From: Mesostigma viride
Lineage: Eukaryota > Streptophyta > Mesostigmatophyceae > Mesostigmatales > Mesostigmataceae
Length of the DNA stretch: 64,000 nucleotides
Assembly (NCBI GenBank): GCA_009746045.1
Contig: RPFO01000065.1
Coordinates: 5,767,269 to 5,831,268 of the forward strand
Direction: 5' to 3'
Below the pieces are notes generated by a model, which searched no databases, was not told where the DNA came from, and was given only the letters and a program-made list of their open reading frames with translations. This document shows positions 1 to 8,314 of this stretch, piece after piece; position 1 is the first letter of the stretch; every line of letters begins with the position of its first letter. The translations under genes were made by a program, and so were the position numbers.

Positions 1-299
1 AGAAGTCCAGGACTAAGCCTGCGGTACCAACAGACCACAGGTTAAGGTTCCTATTTCCTGCGTACGACGTATCAATCCAATACCGTCGTAGGTACAGCAC
101 CTAATTCCTGTCAGCCCAGGAATTACTGTCGACCCCATATGTCGTCGGCAAATATTCACGTCCGTCTTAGAAGAACAGCCGGCTCGCGCTCGCGCGCGAC
201 CGGGAAGTCGGAACGCCATAACTTTCTTGATACTTGTCGGAATGAACTCGTTCCGGTGCCGCTGGAATCGCAGAGATATGCCGAATCAGGATCACGCCA
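1..299. other. upstream of transposase-like gene, no gene recognised
   Basis: No coding region is recognised. The frame of the downstream exon is open only from 246, after an in-frame TGA at 243-245, and has no ATG before 300. An upstream exon joined at an acceptor near 272 (context atcgcag) cannot be excluded. Confidence 0.5.
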
Positions 300-1214
300 A
301 TGCGCTTGGCGTTAACTAATATCGTGCAAGGTTTCCAGGAATTGGGCAAGTCGGATGAGCACAGGAACGCGAAGTGCGCTGTGCTGTCAATGTGCTTGGG
401 AAAGGACGGCATGAACAATCAAGGGCATTGCACTCTCGCGCGGCTGCTTCACGTCACGCCCAAGGATATCCAGACCGCAAGGGGAATGAGGATGGGGGGC
501 GACCTTCCCGCCCTGAAGGCGCCCCCTCGTGCTTTACGGTCGGACAAGTTTCCGGAGGAGGTCAAAGACATCGTCGGGAGTTACTGGTTGTCAGACCTAA
601 ACACGAGGGCGTCTCCCAACCATAAGGACGTGGTCAATGAGTTCGAAAGGAAGGGAAACGCCAGGATCCTCATTTCCTCCCAGGGCGGAAGGTACTATTT
701 GGACTCGCTTGAAACGATTTACAAGCGGTTCTGTTCTGACGCGTCGCCGTACAAGGGAGGTATCGTGACGACTGCGGACGGGACAAGGTACAAGGTGGGG
801 TACACGAAGTTCGTGGAGTTCATGCCCAAGTGCGTAAAGGGCGTGTGGAAGGACCGGGACTTGTGCGCATGCGAAAAGCACGTCGTCTTCGAGTCTCTGC
901 TCTCTGCCTTCGCCAAAGGCGTCAAGGAGTTGAAGAGCACGCTGGAGATCGAGGAGAGGGAGGGTATCCCTTCCGTGCCTGACAATGCCCATGATTTCGT
1001 TCGACGTTTCACCTGCCACAGGGCTGAGAGGGGGGAGGGGGGCAAGGAGGGGGGGACGGGCGGCCCGTTCGTTAACGTCCCAATGAACTGCTTGGAAGGG
1101 ACGTGCAACGAGTGTGGGATTTCCGAGTTCATCGTGACGGACCAGATGAAGGGGTGGACAAAGAAGTACACGTGGTTCGACTTCATAAAGGAGGGCACAG
1201 CGCCCCGTGGGACG
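300..1214 (+). CDS. DDE transposase-like gene, exon 1
   Basis: First recognised exon (305 codons) of a gene I read as a eukaryotic DDE-type transposase relative, of the kind found as multi-exon genes or transposons in algae and animals and recognised by a DY(S/A)ENY motif in the next exon. This exon holds the N-terminal part. It has a Cys-containing segment at about residues 190-200 (DLCACEKHVVF) and a second Cys cluster near residues 265-275 (CLEGTCNECG), probably zinc-binding. The start at 300 is the first ATG after an in-frame stop at 243. The exon ends after codon ACG at a GTAAGC donor (1215), so the intron is phase 0. The family assignment rests on remembered motif layout, not a search. 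It could be an active transposon gene or a domesticated one; no terminal inverted repeats were seen. Confidence 0.6.
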
Positions 1215-1470
1215 GTAAGCATGTATATTTGCATCGTTGAATATATATATGTAGACTTTCATACTTCCAACGGCCGTTGGCGTTGGGAAATTCCCAGCTG
1301 CTGACTTCCATTCTTCGGTCAATCCATGGTGCGCGGGCATGTATATTTGCATCGTTGAATATATATATGTAGACTTTCATACTTCCAACGGCCGTTGGCG
1401 TTGGGAAATTCCCAGCTGCTGACTTCCATTCTTCGGTCAATCCATGGTGCGCGGGTGTGTTGTGTTGCAG
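1215..1470 (+). other. intron 1, with a 118-bp tandem duplication carrying the palindrome
   Basis: GTAAGC donor at 1215 and acceptor ttgtgttgcag ending at 1470. Exon frames match at phase 0. The intron consists almost wholly of two 118-bp tandem copies (1219-1336 and 1337-1454), each carrying CCAACGGCCGTTGG (1267-1280 and 1385-1398). Confidence 0.75.
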
Positions 1471-2226
1471 GAGGAGGATGTGGCGCCGCAAATGAACCTG
1501 CAGCAAAAACTCATCAAGTCAACCCTCTCGGAGCTCCATGAACTCATTACGGCGCGCTTCCCGGAATTCGCCATTCACGTCCATACATGGGCCTGGCAGC
1601 ACCACGCTTACAAGGAGTGCATTGACGTGATGCCGCTGGGAACGGTGGTGGTCCTGATGGACTACTCGGAGAACTATTCGGACCACCTGCAGAAACAGTT
1701 GCAGGCGCAGTACTGGTACCCAAGTAGTTACGTCCTGATGCCGGTGATCGTGATGTACCGTGATCCCGTATCGCTGGAAATCAAAAGGGTGAAGCACGAT
1801 TACATGGGGAAGGACGTACCGAGGAATGCCCAGACCCTGGAGTTCGTGATGAAGAATACCCTTAACGTGCTGAGGGAGGAGGGGGTGGAGGTGAGGAACT
1901 GGATCAGTTGGTCCGACAACTGTAAGGAGCAGTTCCAATCCCGGTATGTGTTGGCGATGGCTGCGGACCTGCTCGAGGCCGACCCCGACTTGGAATCATT
2001 GGAGTGGAACTACTCGTGTGCAGGACATGGGAAGGGGGAGTCGGACGGGGAGGGGGGGACGGTCAAAAGCATCCTCAAAAGAGCGCAGATGCAGGAGGAC
2101 AATCGGAACCTGAATACGGTGGAGGCACTGGTGGCCTACCTGAACCGGGATTGGAGAACCGGCAAAGACTCGAGTCGACCATCGGCACAATCGGACGTGG
2201 TTCGACGGGCATTTCTTCTCGATAAC
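1471..2226 (+). CDS. DDE transposase-like gene, exon 2 (catalytic core)
   Basis: 252 codons continuing exon 1 in phase 0. It carries the presumed catalytic acidic residues: Asp369 in VLMDYSENY (codon at 1660), Asp454 in WSDNCKEQFQS (codon at 1915) and an Asp near residue 497 in the HGKGESDGEGG block (codon at 2044). A conserved D, a second D in an SDNxxxQ context and an HGKG..DG.GG block fit an RNase H-fold transposase core. Which residues bind metal is inference. The exon ends at GATAAC before a GTAAGT donor (2227). The uninterrupted catalytic exon argues against a long-dead copy. Alternative: a domesticated protein that keeps the fold but not the activity. Confidence 0.65.
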
Positions 2227-2402
2227 GTAAGTAAAGACAGTTGCTTTCTGGTGGTCAAGTGCAGTTCTATAATTTGTCTCTGGTTACACTTTACAGAGGA
2301 CAGCTTCCTTGATGCAGTTTGAAGTTTCATAAGGCCAACGGCCGTTGGAGCTGGAAAATCGTATAATTGTTGAGTGCCAACGGCCGTTGGAGTTGAGAAA
2401 TG

Positions 2403-2933
2403 TGTCAAAATGTAAGACAGGTGGCAGGCTTAAAGATCGAATAATGCTTTACTGATTTTATATATTGACTTTGAGTCGGCGTACAAACGGGTAGCCATGA
2501 CAATTGCAGGGGCAACATTAAGTGGAAAAACACACTGTCGCAGTATCCGTCGATCTTAAATTAATCTACGGTATAAGTTAAAGTGCATCCAGCCGCCACA
2601 CACAAGTGGGTGGCTTACATCAACACTAAAATGATGCGTCAGATCACTAGTATGCAAGTACAAGGACATTGCGCCTCCAGGGCAGCACTTAGTGAACATA
2701 GGGTCGGCGCGTAGCGCGGAGCCAGGCAAATTTTGTCAGACGGCTACAGTACCACTGGCTACAGTACCACTGGTTACAGTACCACTAGGGTACGGATGTC
2801 AGCTAACTAATATATTTAGCTAACTAATATATTTAGTAAAATGTAGAAGAAAGTAGTCATATAAGTTCCGGTATACCCGAAACTAGCACACTCAATAAAA
2901 AGACTGTCAGGCATATTGGGGCATATCCTGACA
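2403..2933 (-). repeat. 3' LTR of gag-only element copy 1
   Basis: 531 bp, same length as its partner at 4712-5242. On the minus strand it starts TGTCAGG and ends TTTTGACA. The start forms a perfect 7-bp stem (TGTCAGG/CCTGACA). It is 12 bp longer than the LTRs of copy 2 because of an extra short repeat around CTACAGTACCACTGG. Confidence 0.92.
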
Positions 2934-3326
2934 CCCCCCTTGCATACAATGTGCCTGTTCCCCCCCCTTGCTCAGAGAGACCTATAGCTAGTGAGGGTAT
3001 AGCCGGGTACACTCCCCTGCCAGCACCCCCCTTACACGGCTATCTGGTTGGAGCTGAGAGGAGACTGATGACTGTAGCCCCCAGGTGTCCCTGGGAGTGC
3101 GCCACAGTGGCTGTTGCTGGGAGAATGCCGGGGACCCTCGAAAAAACTTGGTTGTTGCTGCTGTTGCTGGTAAAATGCTGGGACCCTGGAAAGACATCCG
3201 GTGGCCCCCAGGTGTCCCTGGGAGTGCGCCACAGGAGAAAAGAACACAGGTTGACTGGTTGATGCTGGTACTGCAGTACTGGTCACTGCTGGCTGCTGGC
3301 ATGAAGACCTGCACCTGTCACGTCTG

Positions 3327-4397
3327 TCAGGGTGGGCGACTAGCCGCTAGCAATGCAGGAGGGCCAGAGGACGGGTTGGGGGGGCTGGCTGCTGTCGCCT
3401 GCTGCAGTGCAGGTTGAAAAGCTCCAGGGCCCACGTCTGGTGCTAGCTGGGCCCAGCTGGCTGCTACCCCTTGTTCCCTGTCCCGGGGGAGCTGGATAAG
3501 ACGTTTAGAAGCAGAAACCGGGGGGAGGTCGTGGGCCTCGTGGGAGGGCGCCGGTGGGGTGTCGGTGGTGTGGTGGGCGGCGGGCCCGCCGGTGTTGCCG
3601 CGAGTGTTCCGTAGGTGAGGGTACTTCCACCAGCAGGTGGGCTCCTGATGAGAGGTGCGACCGCAGTGGGTGCAGCTGGGCCGCTGGGTCCCGCCATTGT
3701 GACCGCCACGCCCCCTGCCACGCCCGGTGCCACGGCCACCGCGTCCAGAGTGGGAGGTATGATACACCCCGGTGGCCTCCGCGGAATCTTTGTTACCGTG
3801 CACAAGGTCCCAGGCCTTAAGAAGTGCCGCCTTAGTTTCCTGTAGGGTGATACCGTCCCCAAGGTTCAATTGGGCAAGGGACGGAAGCAACTCCTCGGTC
3901 ACGCCGGCGAGCAGATTCTCGGCCAGATCCTCGGGTGCCATTTTGGCGCCGGTGGCAATCAGGTCGTTATAAGTTAATTCCCCGTCGGTTATATATTGCC
4001 GCATTGTGACGCCGGGTTCCAGCTTCATTCGATTTAGCTTGCGGCGTAGTGCTCGCCGGTTGCTCATCTGCAGTTTGAGATGCTCATATTCTTCACAGAT
4101 GCGATGATATGCCACGCTGCCAGTTTTCTGAGTAACACTGTTTGCCACTTTGAGTGCCGGTCCAACGAGGCACTGACAAAGGGCCGCAAAAAGAATCAGG
4201 TCGCGTTCCTCATTGACCTCGGTGCCAAGCAGGACAGACAGCATCCCGAATGCTGTCACTACGGCCAGAAAAGGAATCTTCGTGTTATCCCACTTTACTG
4301 GGTCGAGGCCGTCGAACTGTGTAATATTTTTGCAGGCCTGTAGAATGTTGAGATCTTTCGTCGCTTTCGTAGCTGCTGCTGTCGCGGCTGCGGACAT
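3327..4397 (-). CDS. gag: Gag polyprotein (Copia type), non-autonomous element copy 1
   Basis: 356 codons. Gag forms the virus-like particle that packages element RNA in the cytoplasm. The N-terminal two thirds is the helical Gag fold of plant Copia elements. An Arg/Gly-rich linker follows, then one CCHC zinc knuckle at about residues 242-255 (C-x2-C-x4-H-x4-C, beginning CTHCGRTSH) for RNA binding. The C-terminus is Pro/Ala-rich. The reading frame is intact. Against copy 2 it shows a few substitutions, and a single-base change ends it two or three codons early. No protease motif occurs in the frame or downstream. The start at 4397 follows the primer site and untranslated leader and matches copy 2. 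Confidence 0.88.
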   Translation of the reverse strand: MSAAATAAATKATKDLNILQACKNITQFDGLDPVKWDNTKIPFLAVVTAFGMLSVLLGTEVNEERDLILFAALCQCLVGPALKVANSVTQKTGSVAYHRICEEYEHLKLQMSNRRALRRKLNRMKLEPGVTMRQYITDGELTYNDLIATGAKMAPEDLAENLLAGVTEELLPSLAQLNLGDGITLQETKAALLKAWDLVHGNKDSAEATGVYHTSHSGRGGRGTGRGRGRGGHNGGTQRPSCTHCGRTSHQEPTCWWKYPHLRNTRGNTGGPAAHHTTDTPPAPSHEAHDLPPVSASKRLIQLPRDREQGVAASWAQLAPDVGPGAFQPALQQATAASPPNPSSGPPALLAASRPP

Positions 4398-4711
4398 GAT
4401 TGTCTCGGCAAGGTTAAAATCTGGTCACAACCGAGTCTCGGCAAGGTGAAAATCTGGAGACAGCCGAGAAAGCCGGAGACGCTCAATCCGTAATGGTAAA
4501 GATTAAGACTAATATGCGACGATGGTTGAGAACAGCAAATACGAGGTAGAGACGATCGTCTAAATACTGGAGTTCTTGAATTTCGATACAGGGAAGCCCG
4601 TCTAGGATATGCACGACTGGCATAAAGTGCCGACGTCGGATTCAGGGAGTCAATTTGCCCGATAAATCGGACCAGTTTCAGCAATTTAGTAGGCCACCCC
4701 GCTCGATACCA

Positions 4712-5242
4712 TGTCAAAATGTAAGACAGGTGGCAGGCTTAAAGATCGAATAATGCTTTACTGATTTTATATATTGACTTTGAGTCGGCGTACAAACGGG
4801 TAGCCATGACAATTGCAGGGGCAACATTAAGTGGAAAAACACACTGTCGCAGTATCCGTCGATCTTAAATTAATCTACGGTATAAGTTAAAGTGCATCCA
4901 GCCGCCACACACAAGTGGGTGGCTTACATCAACACTAAAATGATGCGTCAGATCACTAGTATGCAAGTACAAGGACATTGCGCCTCCAGGGCAGCACTTA
5001 GTGAACATAGGGTCGGCGCGTAGCGCGGAGCCAGGCAAATTTTGTCAGACGGCTACAGTACCACTGGCTACAGTACCACTGGTTACAGTACCACTAGGGT
5101 ACGGATGTCAGCTAACTAATATATTTAGCTAACTAATATATTTAGTAAAATGTAGAAGAAAGTAGTCATATAAGTTCCGGTATACCCGAAACTAGCACAC
5201 TCAATAAAAAGACTGTCAGGCATATTGGGGCATATCCTGACA
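4712..5242 (-). repeat. 5' LTR of gag-only element copy 1
   Basis: 531 bp, flanked by the primer-binding site on its left (TGGTATCGAGC on the minus strand) and by the AAATG target duplication on its right. No difference from 2403-2933 was noticed by eye, so the insertion is recent. Confidence 0.92.
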
Positions 5243-5373
5243 AAATGTACTTATATAAAGTTTCCAAGGGCCAACGGCCGTTGGAGTTGGGAAATCTTAT
5301 AATTGTTGAGTGCCAACGGCCGTTGGAGTTGGGAAATGTGCTGTGATGTTGTTTCATGGATTTACAATTGCAG

Positions 5374-6041
5374 ATTCTCACGTCCGGTAAGGAGCGAGGC
5401 CCGATCCGAGATATCTCCACGGCACACCAGTGGCGACTGGACAAAAAGGGCGAGCGGGTCGAGGTGGTAAAGCTCAGGCGTTTTTCATGCTTCAGTTGTG
5501 CGGAGTGCCGAGAGGGCAAGTGGACGACATGCCCAAACGATTGGAGCAGCTCGTCGTGGACTGTAAAACTCCAGGCGAGTAAGTCGCGGAACCCCACGCG
5601 ATATCCGGGAACCCGCCTGAACCACGTTCAAACGGCAAGAAACGAGTTGGGGCGTGGTTTGCAGGAGGGGGAGGCCGTCGCAGTCGCATCTGAGAGGGGG
5701 CACAAGGACCATGTGCCCGACCACCCGTACTGGTTGGCGAAAGTTGTTCGAGTCGCCCACCAACTCGACAAGGATGAGTGTTTAAACAAACATACAGGGG
5801 GGGGGGCGAGGTTTTTAAGAAAGGCAACTTGGTAATGTACGTAAAATACTTCGAGAGGTGCTCCTCCTCCGGATCGGACGCCCGACGCTTCTTCTGGAAC
5901 CCAGACGACCGAGAACCCTTAACTGCAATCGTGTGCTACCTGAGCGTCGCAAAGGTCACGAAGGGCAAGTGGGAAGGACATCCGGACAACACGCGACAGG
6001 GCTGGTTCACAATTGCGAAGAAGGTGGACGCCGAAATTACG
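5374..6041 (+). CDS. DDE transposase-like gene, exon 3 (frameshifted)
   Basis: This exon continues exon 2 in phase 0 (ATT CTC ACG) and ends with codon ACG before a GTACGT donor at 6042. The first part has a Cys cluster (CFSCAECREGKW). The second has a segment with PYWLAKVV and KKGNLVMYVKYFER, resembling the C-terminal region of these transposase-like proteins. The frame changes at a run of ten G (5797-5806): the frame entering from exon 2 runs to a stop at 5835, while the frame open on the other side starts just before the run and leads to the donor in phase 0. The run is one base short or two long, so this is either a real frameshift or a homopolymer sequencing error. Downstream exons were not found. 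Confidence 0.55.
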
Positions 6042-6362
6042 GTACGTCATTCCAAACATTACTGTGTAAAATTGGTGTTTGTATGTCGCATGTGTTTTTT
6101 TGTCGACGGTCGTTCACCTTACTAATGTTACATACAGGGCAATCAGCCTATACTTTAGCTTGGCTGCATGGCGCATGTCGCATATCTTAATTTCTCAAAG
6201 CCAACGGCCGTTGGACTTACGAAACTGGACAAGTGCCAAGTGCGGATTGGGTACTAAAATGGGCATTCTTGTTGAGGATGACCAGTTGTGTTTATATATT
6301 TTTGCATGGTGGCGGATGACTTGGCGTGTTGTTGCATTTTTACATACGGGTGTATGGTAGGC
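6042..6362 (+). other. start of intron 3, with palindrome; gene not followed further
   Basis: Begins with a GTACGT donor and carries CCAACGGCCGTTGG at 6201-6214 in the context tttctc...gaaac seen again at 56,254-56,678. No acceptor plus coding exon is recognised before the telomere-like tract. The gene may be truncated here or continue beyond the repeats. Confidence 0.5.
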
Positions 6363-6393
6363 CTTAAACCCTAAACCCCTACACTCCTAAACC
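6363..6393. repeat. short interstitial telomere-like tract
   Basis: Reads TTAAACCCTAAACCCC and then TACACTCCTAAACC: two or three imperfect CCCTAAA units, the plant/green-algal telomere heptamer in C-strand orientation. It lies exactly at the change from gene sequence to G/T-rich repeats. Confidence 0.6.
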
Positions 6394-6409
6394 ATATTTA
6401 CCCTTATAT

Positions 6410-8205
6410 GTTGGGTGTGTTGTGTGAATGTTGGGTATGTGTGTTGGGGCGTGTGTGTTGTGTGTGTGTGTTGGGTGCATTCATGAAGGTGCGGGGGCGT
6501 GTAGGGTGTGTGCAAAGTGTCTTGTGTGTTGATGTTGGGTGTGGGGGGGGGGAGGTACATGTGTGTTGTGTGTGTGACTTAGTAGGTGTGTTGTGTGTGT
6601 GACTTAGGTGTGTGTGTTGTTTGTGTTGGATATGTGTTGTGTGTGTGTGTGTTGTGTGTGTGTAGGGTGTCTTGTGTGTTGGTTTCTTGTTTTTAGTAGG
6701 TGTTGGGTGTGTGTATGTCGGGTGCAAACATAGTGTGTGTGTGTGTGTGTGTGTTCGGTATGTGTGTTGGGTGTCTTGTGTGTGTGTGTTCGGTATGTGT
6801 GTTGAGGCGTGTGTGTGTGCTCTGTGTATGTATGTTGTGTGTGTGTGTGTTGGGGCGTGTGCGTGTGTGTGTTGTGTGCATGTTAATTGTCATGTATTGG
6901 TGTTGAGTGTGAGGGGGGGATGGACGTGTGTGTTGTGTGTGACTTAGGTGTGTTATGTGTGTGTTGTGTGTGACTTAAGTGTGTAGTGTGTGTGTTGTGT
7001 GTGTTGGATGTGTGGTGTGGGTGTGGGTGTGGGTGTGTGGGTGGGTGGGGGGGGGGCCAAGTGTCTTGTGTGTTGGTATTGGGTTTGTGTGGGGGGGTGT
7101 ACGTGTGTGTTGTGTGTGACTTAGGTGTGTTTTGTGTGTGTTGTGTGTGATCGACCTAGGTGTGTGTTGCGTGTGTGTGTTGGGTGTACATGTGTTCATA
7201 AAGGGTGTGGGTGTGTGTAGGGTGTGTGCAAAGTGTCTTGTGTGTTGGTGTTGGGTGTGGGGGGGGGAAAGTACGTGTGTGTTGTGTGTGTGACTTAGGT
7301 GTGTTGTGTGTGTGTTGTTTGCATGTTATTGTTGGTGTTGTGGGGGGGGGGATGTACGTGTACGTGTGTTGTGTGTTGGTGTCTTATTTTTAGGTGTTGG
7401 TGTGTGTGTCGTGGGTGCAAACATTGTGTGTGTGTGTGTGTGTTGGGTGTGTGTTGGGTGTCTTGTGTGTTTGGTGTTTTTGGTAGGTGTTGTGTGTGCG
7501 TGTTTTCGGTATGTGTGTTGGGTGTCTTGTGTGTGTGTGGTATGTGTTTGGGTGTTGTTGTGTGTGCAGTGTTGGGGCATGTGTGTGTGTGTGTGTTGGG
7601 GCATGTGTGTGTGTTGTGGCATGTTAATTGTCATGTGTTGGTGTTGTGTGTGTGGGGGGGGGGATGTACGTGTGTGTTGTGTGTTACTTAGGTGTGTTAT
7701 GTGTGTGTTGGGTGTGGGTGTCGTGGGCCGACCGGTGCAAACATTGTGTGTGTGTGTGTGTGTTGGGTGTGTGTTGGGTGTCTTGTGTGTTGGTGTCTTG
7801 TTTTTAGTAGGTGTTGTGTGTGCGTGTTTTCGGTATGTGTGTTGGGTGTCTTTTGTGTGTGTGGTGTGTGTTTGGGTGTTGTTGTGTGTGCAGTGTTGGG
7901 GCATGTGTGTGTGTGTTGGGGCATGTGTGTGTGTGTGTTGGGGCATGTGTGTCAGTGTGTGTGTTGTGGCCTGTTAATTGTCATGTGTTGGTGTTGTGTG
8001 TGGGGGGGCGGGATGTACCTATGTGTTGTGTGTTATAACAACTATACTTAGGTGTGTTATGTGTGTGTTGCGTGTGTGTGTTGGGTGTGTGTTGCATGGC
8101 TGTCTTGTGTGTTGGTGTCTTGTTTTTAGGTGTTGGTGTGTGTCTTGGGTGCAAACATAGTGTGTGTGTGTGTTGGGTGTGTTGTTCGTGTGTGTATGAA
8201 AATAT
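6410..8205. repeat. G/T-rich minisatellite
   Basis: About 1.8 kb of (GT)n interspersed with TTGGGTGTC-, GTGCAAACATtGTG- and GGGGGG-containing spacers. Landmarks recur at longer intervals: GCAAACA near 6725, 7417, 7737 and 8151, and CATGTTAATTGTCATG near 6880, 7621 and 7970. This shows a higher-order repeat of roughly 320-420 bp. The open frames here are Cys/Val- or Thr/His-rich products of the simple sequence and are not called as genes. Confidence 0.85.
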
Positions 8206-8314
8206 AGAAAATTGTTATATTTGACGATAGTCATAGTGTACTACTAAAAACTTGTACATACATATGCTGGAATGATTTTCTTTTTACTATTTCATTCACT
8301 ATTGCTTATTTCTT
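8206..8314. other. AT-rich spacer between G/T-rich and C/A-rich repeats
   Basis: About 110 bp rich in A and T, with no repeat unit and no gene. To its left the top strand is G/T-rich; to its right it is C/A-rich, so strand composition flips here. Confidence 0.6.

Larger units (their letters stand above)
2403..5242 (-). mobile_element. gag-only Copia-type LTR retrotransposon, copy 1 (minus strand)
   Basis: 2,840 bp. Two 531-bp LTRs (2403-2933, 4712-5242) have TG..CA ends, and the 5-bp target duplication AAATG lies at 2398-2402 and 5243-5247. The primer-binding site next to the right-hand LTR reads TGGTATCGAGC on the minus strand, matching the initiator tRNA-Met type used by plant Copia elements. 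A polypurine tract (GCAAGGGGGG) abuts the left-hand LTR. The only gene is gag, with no protease, integrase or RT, so the element is non-autonomous. It is the same family as the copy at 14545-17344. It sits antisense within intron 2 of the transposase-like gene. Confidence 0.93.
2227..5373 (+). other. intron 2, enlarged by an LTR retrotransposon
   Basis: GTAAGT donor at 2227 and acceptor ttacaattgcag ending at 5373, phase 0. Without the 2,840-bp element and its 5-bp target duplication the intron would be about 302 bp. Four CCAACGGCCGTTGG copies remain (2335-2348, 2377-2390, 5271-5284, 5313-5326). They are arranged as a tandem duplication of a two-palindrome unit, and the retrotransposon landed between the two units. 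Confidence 0.75.

Noticed and set aside
6410-8234. Cys/Val-rich and Thr/His-rich frames in the GT repeat
   Set aside because: Translations of simple-sequence DNA on both strands; no real gene features.
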